From positions 62,001-126,000 of the forward strand of contig NZ_JAENBP010000005.1 of assembly GCF_016481285.1 (NCBI RefSeq): a stretch of 64,000 bases of DNA. Direction: 5' to 3'. The notes below the pieces were generated by a model. That model saw only the letters and a list, made by a program, of their open reading frames with translations. It was not told where the DNA came from and searched no databases. Position 1 is the stretch's first letter, and each line of letters opens with the position of its first letter. Positions 16,611 through 25,325 of this stretch are shown in pieces. The position numbers were made by a program, and so were the translations under genes. This stretch comes from Streptococcus zalophi. Lineage in GTDB: Bacteria > Bacillota > Bacilli > Lactobacillales > Streptococcaceae.

Positions 16611-17645
16611 ATGCGTAACAAATTTTTGTCACTAATTGTTGGTTTTATTGCTCTTATTGGTTTGACAGCCTGTGGTTCAAGCCAGACGTCAGAAAATAAC
16701 TCAGGAGAAAGCGATAAACTAGTCGTTTATTCACCTAACTCTGAAGGCTTAATCAATGCGATTATTCCAGCTTTTGAAGAAAAATATGGCATTAAGGTGG
16801 AATTAATTCAAGCAGGTACTGGTGAACTCTTTAAAAAATTAGAAAGCGAAGCTAGTCAACCTGTTGCTGATATCATTTTTGGTGGGTCTTACACACAATA
16901 CGAACAACATCCAGAACTTTTTGAGGAGTATGTGTCTCCTGAAAATGAGAATGTTGTTGAAGCATATCAAAACACAACTGGCTATTCTACACCTTACGCA
17001 CTGGATGGTTCTGTTTTGATTGTTAATAAGGACTTAACCAAAGGTATGGATATCAAAGGTTATAAGGATTTACTCAATCCAGAATTGAAGGGGAAAATTG
17101 CGACAGCTGACCCATCCAACTCTTCTAGTGCCTTTGCCCAATTAACCAACATGCTTCAAGCTAATGGTGGTTATGATAATGATGAGGCATGGCAATATGT
17201 GGAAGATCTCTTCACTTTGATTGATGGTAAAATCAACTCAAGTTCTTCTGCTGTTTATAAGGCGGTAGCAGATGGTGAAATGGCTGTTGGTTTGTCTTAT
17301 GAAGATCCTACCGTGAAACTGCTTAATGATGGCGCAAATATTGAAGTCATTTACCCAGAAGAAGGGTCTGTTTTCCTTCCAGCTAGTACTGCTATTATTA
17401 AAAATGCCCCTAATAAATCAAATGCTGAAAAATTTATCGACTTTGTGATTTCAAAAGAAGCACAAGACACTCTTGGTACTGAAACCACTAATCGCCCTGT
17501 TCGTAAAAATGTGGCAGTTAGTGATAATATGAAGCCACTTGAAGATATCAAAACACTTGTAGAAGATTATGATTACGTTATTGAACATCAAGAAGATATC
17601 GTTAATCATTACAATCAGATTTTTGTTGACCTACAATCAAAATAG
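16611..17645 (+). CDS. AfuA/FbpA-like ABC transporter substrate-binding lipoprotein
   Basis: The 344-residue protein has a lipoprotein signal with lipobox LTAC (Cys21) and a periplasmic-binding fold of the ferric-ion/AfuA cluster (LVVYSPNSEGLINAIIPAFE, VADIIFGGSYTQYEQHPELF, INSSSSAVYKAVADGEMAVG). The tandem tyrosine pair that chelates iron in FbpA is not seen near the C-terminal lobe; only SYEDPT is present. AfuABC of Actinobacillus, once thought to carry iron, imports hexose phosphates, so a phosphorylated substrate is a serious alternative to iron. It is the first gene of a binding protein-ATPase-permease operon behind a YesMN system. Confidence 0.8.
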   Translation: MRNKFLSLIVGFIALIGLTACGSSQTSENNSGESDKLVVYSPNSEGLINAIIPAFEEKYGIKVELIQAGTGELFKKLESEASQPVADIIFGGSYTQYEQHPELFEEYVSPENENVVEAYQNTTGYSTPYALDGSVLIVNKDLTKGMDIKGYKDLLNPELKGKIATADPSNSSSAFAQLTNMLQANGGYDNDEAWQYVEDLFTLIDGKINSSSSAVYKAVADGEMAVGLSYEDPTVKLLNDGANIEVIYPEEGSVFLPASTAIIKNAPNKSNAEKFIDFVISKEAQDTLGTETTNRPVRKNVAVSDNMKPLEDIKTLVEDYDYVIEHQEDIVNHYNQIFVDLQSK

Positions 17646-17655
17646 GAGTGGCTAA

Positions 17656-18735
17656 ATGAGTGAAATTATCATTAAAAATGCCAAAAAAATTTATGGAGAT
17701 ACAACCGTTATTGAAGATTTGAATGTTGTCATTCCAGATGGTAGTCTGTTTACTCTTTTAGGGCCATCAGGCTGTGGAAAGACAACCCTACTTCGAATGA
17801 TTGCAGGGTTTAACTCGATTGAAGGTGGTGATTTCTATTTTGGTAATGACCGTATCAATCAAATGGAACCCAGCAAACGTAACATTGGGATGGTTTTTCA
17901 AAACTATGCGATTTTTCCTCATCTATCTGTTAAAGATAATGTTGCTTTTGGACTTAAACAGCGAAAACTCAATAAAGAAGAAATGGCTGAAAGGGTTGAT
18001 CGCTATTTAAAATTGATGCAGATTGATCAATTTAGAGACCGAAAGCCAGAAAATCTCAGTGGTGGTCAACAACAACGTGTGGCTCTAGCAAGAGCTCTAG
18101 CTATCAGCCCAGATGTACTCTTAATGGATGAACCTTTGAGTAACTTGGATGCTAAACTCAGAATAGAGATGCGACAAGCCATCAAAGAAATTCAAAAAGA
18201 AGTTGGTATTACGACGGTTTATGTGACGCATGATCAGGAAGAAGCTATGGCTATTTCCGATCAGATTGCTGTCATGTATCTAGGAGAAATCCAGCAAATT
18301 GGTAAACCAAAAGAACTCTATCATCGCCCTAAAAATGAATTTGTAGCTACCTTTATTGGACGAACCAATATGATTTCAGCACAATTGGTGAAACAAGAAG
18401 GACAAGCTCATCTTCAATTTGCTGATGGTTCAAGTATTCCTTACCCTCTTTTAAATCATTTGGACAACCAAGAGGTAAGAGTTAGTGTGCGTCCAGAAGA
18501 GTTTGTTAGAGACCTTGATGGTCCGATTAAAGCAACGATTAAAGATAGTACTTATCTGGGCTTAAACACAGAATATATCCTAGAAACACCTTTTTCTGAT
18601 CGCATTCAAGTGACAGAGGAGTCGACGCTTGATGAAGACTTTGGTCCAGGAGATGAGATCCGTCTAAGAATTAACACTTCCAAAATCAATGTCTTTTCAG
18701 CAGATGGTCAGGTGAATTTATTGGAGGTGACGTGA
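17656..18735 (+). CDS. ABC transporter ATP-binding protein (AfuC/FbpC/PotA type)
   Basis: The 359-residue ATPase has Walker A GPSGCGKTT, Q-loop VFQNYAIFPH, signature LSGGQQQRVALARAL, Walker B VLLMDEPLSNLDA and the switch VTHDQEEA. A C-terminal TOBE-like domain follows from about residue 240. It energises uptake through the adjacent fused permease. GGAGTGG precedes the start, ten bases after the binding-protein stop. The long-ATPase-with-TOBE form is typical of importers for iron, sugar phosphates, polyamines or spermidine. Confidence 0.92.
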   Translation: MSEIIIKNAKKIYGDTTVIEDLNVVIPDGSLFTLLGPSGCGKTTLLRMIAGFNSIEGGDFYFGNDRINQMEPSKRNIGMVFQNYAIFPHLSVKDNVAFGLKQRKLNKEEMAERVDRYLKLMQIDQFRDRKPENLSGGQQQRVALARALAISPDVLLMDEPLSNLDAKLRIEMRQAIKEIQKEVGITTVYVTHDQEEAMAISDQIAVMYLGEIQQIGKPKELYHRPKNEFVATFIGRTNMISAQLVKQEGQAHLQFADGSSIPYPLLNHLDNQEVRVSVRPEEFVRDLDGPIKATIKDSTYLGLNTEYILETPFSDRIQVTEESTLDEDFGPGDEIRLRINTSKINVFSADGQVNLLEVT

Positions 18736-20399
18736 TGAAAAAAGCCCTTGAGCGGATGAATATTTGGCTCATATCTTCTATTATCATATTTGTCACTTAT
18801 CTCATCTTTTTAATCTATCCGATTGTCACTATTTTAAAGCAAGCTCTTTTTGTAGATGGGCAGTTGTCACTGGGTAATTTTTTAACCTTCTTTTCGAGAG
18901 ATTACTATTTTGATACCTTATTTAATAGTTTTAAAGTATCGGTGATGGCAACCTTGTTGGCACTTGTTGTTGGGACCTTGCTGGCTTATTGTTTTGCCAT
19001 GTTTCAGTTTAAGGGGAAAAAGGTCTTACAAATTTTAATCATCATTGCCTCTATGTCAGCTCCTTTTGTTGGTGCCTATTCATGGATTCTCCTCTTGGGG
19101 AGAAATGGTGTGATTACTAAATTTTTGATTAATACACTAGGTTTTCCAAACATTGATATTTATGGTTTCTTTGGCATTGTTCTTGTGTTTACCCTTCAAC
19201 TTTTTCCTTTAGTCTTTTTATATGTGAGTGGCGCTTTAAAGAGTATGGATAATTCTCTTTTAGAAGCAGCTGAAAGTATGGGAGTGAAGGGAATTAGTCG
19301 GCTTACGAAAATTGTGTTACCTCTTTTGGTACCAACGCTTTTAGCAGCAGCTCTTTTAGTCTTTATGAGAGCTTTCTCAGACTTTGGGACACCGATGTTG
19401 ATTGGTGAGGGCTATCGTACCTTCCCTGTACTCGTTTACACGCAGTTTATCAGTGAAGTGGGAGGCAACTCTGCCTTTGCTTCAGCTCTTGCGATTATCG
19501 CGATTATCATTGCTTTAACCATTTTCTTGGTGCAAAAATACATTGCCCATAAAAACAGTTTTAGCATGAATTCTCTCCACCCGATTGAAGCAAAACCTGT
19601 TAAAGGACTCCAGAAGTTTATGGTTTACTTGTGGGTTTATGGCGTTATTGGTTTATCTGTCATGCCACAAATGTATTTAATTTATACCTCATTTTTAAAA
19701 ACCTCAGGCATGATTTTTGTGCCAGGCTATTCTTTGAATAGTTATCAACAGGCCTTTGATCGCATGGGCTCAAGTATTTTAAACACCTTACGTATTCCTT
19801 TTATGGCTCTCGTGGTGGTTGTTATTTTTGCCACTTTTATTTCTTACTTAAGTGTTCGTAAACGCAATGCCTTTACTTCCTTGATTGATAGTATGAGTAT
19901 GGTGCCTTATATTGTTCCTGGAACGGTTCTTGGGATTGCCTTTATCACAGCTTTTAATACTGGTATTGGTGGGACTGGTTTTCTTGCCATTATCGGGACA
20001 TCGCTGATTATGGTGATTTCGTTTTCGGTAAGGCGTTTACCTTATACCATCCGTTCATCAGTAGCGGCCTTGCAACAGATATCACCTAGTATTGAAGAAG
20101 CCGCAGCTAGTCTTGGTTCTTCACGCTTAAATACCTTTGTTAAGGTCACAATTCCTATGATGATGCCAGGGATTATTGCAGGAGCTATCTTATCTTGGAT
20201 TACAATGATTTCTGAGTTATCAACCTCTATCTTACTTTATAATGTACGGACAAAGACTATGACCGTAGCCATCTATACGGAAGTTCTTAGAGGAAATTAT
20301 GGTATTGCTGCTGCTTTATCAACCTTACTAACTATTTTCACTGTCCTCTCACTTCTTTTATTTATGAAAGTGTCTAAGAGTGATAGTATTAGCATGTAA
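18735..20399 (+). CDS. Fused ABC transporter permease (AfuB/FbpB type)
   Basis: The ATG at 18735 (GGAGG seven bases upstream) shares bases with the ATPase stop; a GTG three bases earlier is possible. The 554-residue protein is two permease halves in one chain, each with about six membrane helices and an EAA loop: LLEAAESMGVKGISRLTKIVL in the first half and IEEAAASLGSSRLNTFVKVTI in the second. This duplicated form is characteristic of FbpB/AfuB permeases. With the binding protein and ATPase it completes an importer. A hairpin terminator follows. Confidence 0.9.
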   Translation: MKKALERMNIWLISSIIIFVTYLIFLIYPIVTILKQALFVDGQLSLGNFLTFFSRDYYFDTLFNSFKVSVMATLLALVVGTLLAYCFAMFQFKGKKVLQILIIIASMSAPFVGAYSWILLLGRNGVITKFLINTLGFPNIDIYGFFGIVLVFTLQLFPLVFLYVSGALKSMDNSLLEAAESMGVKGISRLTKIVLPLLVPTLLAAALLVFMRAFSDFGTPMLIGEGYRTFPVLVYTQFISEVGGNSAFASALAIIAIIIALTIFLVQKYIAHKNSFSMNSLHPIEAKPVKGLQKFMVYLWVYGVIGLSVMPQMYLIYTSFLKTSGMIFVPGYSLNSYQQAFDRMGSSILNTLRIPFMALVVVVIFATFISYLSVRKRNAFTSLIDSMSMVPYIVPGTVLGIAFITAFNTGIGGTGFLAIIGTSLIMVISFSVRRLPYTIRSSVAALQQISPSIEEAAASLGSSRLNTFVKVTIPMMMPGIIAGAILSWITMISELSTSILLYNVRTKTMTVAIYTEVLRGNYGIAAALSTLLTIFTVLSLLLFMKVSKSDSISM

Positions 20400-20425
20400 T
20401 AAAGAGTTTCGTGCCATGATATCAA

Positions 20426-20458
20426 ACCAATTCTTGTCTTTATGCGAGAATTGGTTTT
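20426..20458 (+). terminator. Rho-independent terminator after the transporter operon
   Basis: ACCAATTCT and AGAATTGGT flank a 12-base loop, followed by TTTTG. Confidence 0.85.
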
Positions 20459-20546
20459 TGTTTAGAAGCCTCAAAATAGTTAGAGAATAAACAGCATTGA
20501 GTCTTTTATTTTCTTGTGATATGATGATGTTAAAGGAGTTGGTATC

Positions 20547-21200
20547 GTGAAAAAAGTTATTTTTATGGATTTGGATGGTGTGATTTTTGATTCCTATCAT
20601 ATCTGGGATCAGGTGGTTGAAACGTTACTAGCTCAAAATGAGCTCAGCTTAACAACGACTATTCGTCAAAAACTATGGAACAGCACCATAAATCAAGCAG
20701 AAGATTATTTGCTATCTCTTTTGGGCAACGATTGGACTTTAGAGGATTTGAGACGAGAAAAAGACAGGCTACTTGTTAAGGCTTATGAGAAAGTAACCTT
20801 GATGCCAGATGTTTTCTCAACACTTGAAACGTTGGTAGAAGACGGTTACGAGTTGGTTGCTGTGACTAGTAATGAGAGTCACTTAGCCTTAAAAGGATTG
20901 GAAGAAACGTCTCTTTTACCATATTTTAATGCCGTCTACAGCATTTTTGATTTTAACTTTCAAAATAAAACAAAGAATTTCTTGCAAAGAGTAGCGCGTG
21001 ATATTGGTGTCTCACCTCATCATCTTGTGATGGTTGAGGATTCTTGGCAAAATTTGAAAGAAGCAAAAACGCTTGGCATCACAACACTATATCTTGAAAA
21101 TGCTGTCTATCCTTTAGAAGAACAAAAAGATTTTATTGATTTTCGTTTTTCTCAATTTAGTGATTTACCAAAATTAATCAGCACTATTTTTACTCATTAA
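20547..21200 (+). CDS. HAD-superfamily phosphatase (beta-phosphoglucomutase/phosphoglycolate type)
   Basis: The 217-residue protein starts with GTG (GGAG eight bases upstream). It has HAD motif I FMDLDGVIFDS (D8, D10), motif II VAVTSN, a motif III lysine near KTKNF, and motif IV MVEDSWQNLKEA. The helical cap between residues 15 and 85 is C1-type. It hydrolyses a small phosphorylated metabolite, but the substrate cannot be told from sequence. It has its own promoter region and lies between the transporter and the thiamine operon without being tied to either. Confidence 0.82.
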   Translation: MKKVIFMDLDGVIFDSYHIWDQVVETLLAQNELSLTTTIRQKLWNSTINQAEDYLLSLLGNDWTLEDLRREKDRLLVKAYEKVTLMPDVFSTLETLVEDGYELVAVTSNESHLALKGLEETSLLPYFNAVYSIFDFNFQNKTKNFLQRVARDIGVSPHHLVMVEDSWQNLKEAKTLGITTLYLENAVYPLEEQKDFIDFRFSQFSDLPKLISTIFTH

Positions 21201-21260
21201 TTTCACAAACTCTTGAGAATTTTTAAAAATTGTGTTACTATCAAATTGTAAAATTAAATA

Positions 21261-21337
21261 GGACATTTGGGGTGCTTAACAGCTGAGATTATACCCATTG
21301 AACCTGATACAGTTAGTACTGTCGCAGGGAAATGTGT
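21261..21337 (+). promoter_or_regulatory. TPP (THI-box) riboswitch
   Basis: The conserved core is present: closing stem ACATTT/AAATGT (21263-21268 with 21330-21335), GGGGTGC, CTGAGATTATACCC, GAACCTGATACAGTTAGTAC and the final CGCAGGGAAATG. It senses thiamine diphosphate and controls the downstream salvage operon, presumably by forming the terminator at 21338-21377 when ligand is bound. Confidence 0.95.
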
Positions 21338-21377
21338 GCCGTCACGAGTGTTTTTTGTGACGAGAAAGGCTTTTTTT
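21338..21377 (+). terminator. Riboswitch-linked terminator
   Basis: GCC-GTCAC pairs with GTGAC and GGC, followed by seven T. It directly abuts the THI-box and is the likely expression platform. Confidence 0.75.
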
Positions 21378-21390
21378 CTTTGTGAAATAT

Positions 21391-21402
21391 AAAGCGTTTT
21401 CA
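21391..21402 (+). promoter_or_regulatory. Weak cre-like box
   Basis: AAAGCGTTTTCA matches the 3' part of the CcpA consensus, while the 5' TG is missing. It lies inside the thi operon leader; listed as tentative. Confidence 0.25.
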
Positions 21403-21419
21403 TTATCTAATTGATGATT

Positions 21420-21452
21420 CAAACCCCGTTTGCTTGCAAATGGGGTTTTTAT
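21420..21452 (+). terminator. Second hairpin in the thi leader
   Basis: AAACCCC-GTTTGC pairs with GCAAAT-GGGGTTTTT. It could be a second attenuator between the riboswitch and thiW, or the terminator of a short leader transcript. Confidence 0.6.
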
Positions 21453-21508
21453 GATTTAATAGGTTTGTTTTAGCTTGTTACCATTTCAAGTCCATGAAAG
21501 GAGAAGTG

Positions 21509-22063
21509 ATGGTTAATCAAAAAACGACAAAACTCTCAGTGCTAGCGATTATGATTGCGCTTGATGTGTTTTTGAGTCCGATTTTTCGGATTGAAGGGAT
21601 GGCTTTTATGTCCAGTGTGGTTAATGTCATAGCAGGAATTCTCATGGGACCAATCTTTGCTTTAATCATGGCTTTAATAACAGCAGTTATTAGAATTTTA
21701 ACCCAATCAGGTGTCGCTGCGGTAGCTCCTTTAGCTATTTTAGGAGCAGGGCCAGGTGCTTTCTTAGCTGGAGTGTGCTATCGATTGTGGAAAAAAGATT
21801 GGGCATCATGGCTGGGCGAATTTATAGGGACTGGTTTAATAGGTTCCATCTTATCAGCACCTGTTATGGTGTGGTATTGGACTTTTAGTGCTCAAGGAGA
21901 TAGTGAACTTTTAGCCAAAGCCTCAGCAGCTCAGTCTCTTTTCTTGTTTACCCCAAGATTTGTTGGGGCAACTATTATCGGTGGCATCATTGGGATGTTC
22001 TTAGTTCAAGGATTGAAGCGACTCCCTTTATTTACACGTCTACAAACTATTTTTATATCTTAA
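21509..22063 (+). CDS. thiW: ThiW, ECF-type S component for a thiamine precursor
   Basis: The ATG at 21509 has AAGGAG five bases upstream and is preferred over 21494. The 184-residue hydrophobic protein has about five or six membrane helices and the ThiW pattern (LSVLAIMIALDVFLSPIFRI, GMAFMSSVVNVIAGILMGP). ThiW proteins are predicted substrate-capture subunits for the thiazole precursor. The gene lies right under the TPP riboswitch, supporting a thiamine role. It has no ATPase of its own and probably borrows the YkoD-YkoC module encoded next. Confidence 0.88.
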   Translation: MVNQKTTKLSVLAIMIALDVFLSPIFRIEGMAFMSSVVNVIAGILMGPIFALIMALITAVIRILTQSGVAAVAPLAILGAGPGAFLAGVCYRLWKKDWASWLGEFIGTGLIGSILSAPVMVWYWTFSAQGDSELLAKASAAQSLFLFTPRFVGATIIGGIIGMFLVQGLKRLPLFTRLQTIFIS

Positions 22064-22076
22064 GGAGAATGATGAA

Positions 22077-22634
22077 ATGAAAAAAATAACATTAAAAGAT
22101 GTTTTATTAATTGCTTTATTATCTGTGGTACTTGGTATTATCTATTTGGGGGCCGGCTATGTCTCTGGCTCATTGGTTCCTTTTATTGGTCCTGTCGCTC
22201 ATGAAATTATTTATGGGATTTGGTTTGTTGCAGCACCCATGGCTATTTATATTTTAAGAAAACCAGGCACAGCCATAATCACAGAACTTTTAGCTGCCTT
22301 GGTTGAAGTTTTGACCGGTTCAGTGTTTGGTCCCAGTGTATTGATTATCGGAACTCTTCAAGGTCTTGGCTCAGAGCTTGGCTTTACTTTCTTTGGTTAT
22401 AAAAATTATAAGTGGCCGGCTTTTATTCTATCAGCTATTTTAACATCATTACTAAGCTATGCATGGTCTTATTATGCCAATAGTTATGGTGCTTTTGGAT
22501 TTACTTATAATCTAGTGATGATTACCGTCAGAACCTTGTCATCTATCGTCTTTTTCCTTGTGACTAAGGGCATTTGCGATCAGCTTAAACACAGTGGTGT
22601 TCTTAATTCTTATGCTATCAGTCAGAAAGGCTAA
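22077..22634 (+). CDS. ykoE: YkoE, ECF S component for hydroxymethylpyrimidine
   Basis: The 185-residue membrane protein has about six helices and conserved YkoE features (LGAGYVSGSLVPFIGPVAHE, GIWFVAAPMAIYILRKPGTA, ELLAALVEVLTGS). YkoEDC is a TPP-regulated transporter linked to hydroxymethylpyrimidine or thiamine-breakdown products. It lies 13 bp after thiW and 3 bp before ykoD. It provides the substrate specificity for the ECF transporter completed by YkoD and YkoC. Confidence 0.9.
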   Translation: MKKITLKDVLLIALLSVVLGIIYLGAGYVSGSLVPFIGPVAHEIIYGIWFVAAPMAIYILRKPGTAIITELLAALVEVLTGSVFGPSVLIIGTLQGLGSELGFTFFGYKNYKWPAFILSAILTSLLSYAWSYYANSYGAFGFTYNLVMITVRTLSSIVFFLVTKGICDQLKHSGVLNSYAISQKG

Positions 22635-22637
22635 GCT

Positions 22638-23924
22638 ATGCTATTAGTAGAGAATCTAAGCTATGCTTATCAAGATCACCCTCCTCTTTTTGAGCAGTTG
22701 AGTGTTTCAATGGCGCAAGGAGAAAAAATTCTTATCGGTGGCTATTCTGGTTGCGGTAAAAGTAGTCTTGCATTTTTATTAGCAGGATTAAAAAAACCTA
22801 CGACTGGTGCTGTCTTATTAGATGATGTCGAGATTTCTCCCAAAGATGTTGGTTTCATTTTTCAAAATCCAGACTTGCAGTTTTGTATGGATACCGTTGC
22901 TTTGGAATTACTCTTTGTCTTAGAAAATTTACAAGAAAATCCAGAGATCATGGCTGAAAAAGTCACTCAAGTGTTACAAAAAGTTGGCTTAGCAAATTAT
23001 CATGATCGTCAGATTAACACTCTTTCTCAAGGAGAAAAACAACGGCTATCTCTGGCAACTATCTTTTTAAAAGAGCCTAAGATCATGATTTTAGATGAAG
23101 CTTTTGCCAATCTTGACAAAAAAAGTGCCTTAAGACTGTTAGATGATGTTTTGGCTTATCAAGAACAAACCAATGCTATCTTGATTGTGATTGATCATTT
23201 GATTGATTATTACAAAGATAAGATGACGACTTATTATTGGTTTGAAGAGGGACTATCAGCTGTTGACTATGACGTTTTAAAGCATCATTTCCCACCTCTA
23301 ATATTGAAAGATAAAAAGATTTCTTTAGGGGAAACTTTGCTAGAAACCAAGCAGTTTCAAGTGCAACTGGCAAAGGATAAGACGATTTTCTATCCAGATA
23401 TCAGCTTAAAAAGAGGTGAAAGGCTTTGTTTAGATGGGCCAAGTGGTATTGGGAAATCCAGTTTTTTCTTAGGTCTTTTAGGTATCTATAAGAACAAAGG
23501 AGCTATCAAAGGCATTAAAAAGGATATGTCTGCTATTACTTTCTTGTTTCAAAACCCATTGGAGCAATTCATTTTTGCCAATGTCTATGAAGAGATTTTT
23601 CAGACTTGTCGCGATGAGAAAAAAACACAAAGTATTTTAGAGACACTGCAATTATGGGAGAAAAAAGATTTATCCCCTTTTCAGTTGAGCCAAGGACAAC
23701 AAAGACGTTTGGCTGTTGGTATTATTCTAGCCAGTCAGGCTTCTCTTGTTTTGATTGATGAGCCAACCTATGGTCAAGATGCCTATCATGCACAAGCGAT
23801 CATGGATTTGATTTTAAGCTATTGTCAAGAAAATCATTGTGGATTAATTTTCACCAGTCATGATCAAGCACTGAAAGAGACCTTAGCGACTCGATTTGTG
23901 GAGGTGACAAATGCTGTACCTTAA
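22638..23924 (+). CDS. ykoD: YkoD, fused double ATPase of the ECF transporter
   Basis: The 428-residue protein contains two ABC ATPase domains in tandem. The first has GGYSGCGKSS, LSQGEKQRLSLATI and MILDEAFANLD. The second has DGPSGIGKSS, LSQGQQRRLAVGII and VLIDEPTYGQD. Such EcfA-EcfA' fusions energise group-I ECF importers. The stop overlaps the ykoC start by 14 bp, indicating translational coupling. Both Walker A motifs and both signatures are intact, so both sites should hydrolyse ATP. Confidence 0.92.
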   Translation: MLLVENLSYAYQDHPPLFEQLSVSMAQGEKILIGGYSGCGKSSLAFLLAGLKKPTTGAVLLDDVEISPKDVGFIFQNPDLQFCMDTVALELLFVLENLQENPEIMAEKVTQVLQKVGLANYHDRQINTLSQGEKQRLSLATIFLKEPKIMILDEAFANLDKKSALRLLDDVLAYQEQTNAILIVIDHLIDYYKDKMTTYYWFEEGLSAVDYDVLKHHFPPLILKDKKISLGETLLETKQFQVQLAKDKTIFYPDISLKRGERLCLDGPSGIGKSSFFLGLLGIYKNKGAIKGIKKDMSAITFLFQNPLEQFIFANVYEEIFQTCRDEKKTQSILETLQLWEKKDLSPFQLSQGQQRRLAVGIILASQASLVLIDEPTYGQDAYHAQAIMDLILSYCQENHCGLIFTSHDQALKETLATRFVEVTNAVP

Positions 23925-24579
23925 AAATTATCACCCAGCGATGACCTTTGTCAGCTTACTCATTTTAACCTTTGCTTTTAGTATTAGTTTTAATTTATGG
24001 CTTACTTTATTTCTACTGACTTTAATTTGGTTAACAGATCTCTTTTATGGTGGCGTCAAGCGTCCCTTCTTATGGCTCAATGGGCTTGGTCTTTTGATGG
24101 GAGCATCTCTTTTCATTGGGACCTTTATCTGGGGTAAAAATCCTCATGATCTTATCTTGTCGTTAACGGTTGCTTGTCGTCCGCTCGTCTTTATGAATAT
24201 TGGATTGCTCTTTCATCTATCCCATTCTAATTATGACTTTATTGAATCACTACACCAAAGTTTTGCTCTTCCCAGCCAGTTTGCCTATGGCTTATTTGCA
24301 GTTTTCAACCTCTTACCACTCATTAAATTACAGTATCAGAGAAATCGTCTGGCTTTTAAACTAAGAGGACAGCGAGTTGGACTGTTATCGGTTAAGCTGA
24401 TCTTATCTTTACTGTTTAAAACAATCTACTGGGTGGATCATCTAGAGATGGCCATGATTTCAAAGGGCTTTGATTCAGAAAGTAGGAGAACGCATGCTCA
24501 TCGTTATCCGATTTTGATGAAGGATTATTTCTTACTAGCTGTAGCGATTGGCTCAGCAATTCTCATCTTAATCGTTTAA
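23911..24579 (+). CDS. ykoC: YkoC, ECF transporter T component
   Basis: The 222-residue protein has about five membrane helices and the coupling motif region AFKLRGQRVG ... LEMAMISKGFDSESRRT, which resembles the A-R-G signatures of EcfT proteins that contact the ATPases. It is the scaffold subunit joining YkoE (and possibly ThiW) to YkoD. The start lies within the ykoD 3' end. Confidence 0.88.
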   Translation: MLYLKNYHPAMTFVSLLILTFAFSISFNLWLTLFLLTLIWLTDLFYGGVKRPFLWLNGLGLLMGASLFIGTFIWGKNPHDLILSLTVACRPLVFMNIGLLFHLSHSNYDFIESLHQSFALPSQFAYGLFAVFNLLPLIKLQYQRNRLAFKLRGQRVGLLSVKLILSLLFKTIYWVDHLEMAMISKGFDSESRRTHAHRYPILMKDYFLLAVAIGSAILILIV

Positions 24580-24643
24580 AAGGATGAAAAAAACAGTATT
24601 AGTCACTTATTGTGCACTTTAAATTAAGAAAAAGGAGTTTACA

Positions 24644-25324
24644 ATGTTAAAAGAACAAATGATTGCAAAAAGTGAAAAATATATTGACCTTATCTACAAT
24701 GATCCTTTCATTCAAGGAATTGTTAATGGTAATTTAGACCCAAAAGCAGTCTGTCATTATTTACAAGCTGACTATGCCTATCTTAATAAATTTGCTGATA
24801 TTTATGCTTTATGTATGGCAAAAGCCGATAATGTCACTGACAAGCGCTTCTTTATAGGTCAATTGTCAATGATTTTAAATGAAGAATTAGAAGGGCAAGA
24901 AGGCCCTCACCAAGTGTTAGCAGCCTATACTGGTAAGCCTTATAGTAGTATTGTTGCTGATAGCAAATGGTACCCATCAGCTGATCACTACATTAAACAC
25001 ATGTCATACAACATCAATGAACACGGCATTGCGGGCGCTCTATCAGCCATGGGTCCATGTCCATGGGTTTATCATGAAGTGGCTAAAAAAATTAATGCAG
25101 AACATCATTTGGCTGATACTCATCCTTTTAAAAAATGGGTTGATTTCTATGCTGATGATTCAACGGAAGACTTAATGGGTAATTTTTTCAGAATGATCGA
25201 ACACTATTCACAAAATATTTCTGAAGCTACTAAGGCCATTTTTGTTGATAATTTTGTCAAATCTTGTCAACATGAAAGACGTTTCTTTCAAATGGCTGTG
25301 ACACAAGAAGATTGGGAGGATTAA
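24644..25324 (+). CDS. tenA: TenA, aminopyrimidine aminohydrolase (thiaminase II)
   Basis: The 226-residue helical protein shows the TenA motifs: NDPFIQGIVNGNLDP, the substrate pocket YLQADYAYLN (D43, Y47), and GPCPWVYHEV, whose Cys139 is the catalytic nucleophile. TenA releases hydroxymethylpyrimidine from aminomethylpyrimidine, a thiamine degradation product, feeding it to ThiD. AAGGAGTT precedes the start. The thiD start follows the stop by one base. Together with YkoEDC this gives import and repair of degraded thiamine. Confidence 0.93.
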   Translation: MLKEQMIAKSEKYIDLIYNDPFIQGIVNGNLDPKAVCHYLQADYAYLNKFADIYALCMAKADNVTDKRFFIGQLSMILNEELEGQEGPHQVLAAYTGKPYSSIVADSKWYPSADHYIKHMSYNINEHGIAGALSAMGPCPWVYHEVAKKINAEHHLADTHPFKKWVDFYADDSTEDLMGNFFRMIEHYSQNISEATKAIFVDNFVKSCQHERRFFQMAVTQEDWED

Positions 25325-25325
25325 A

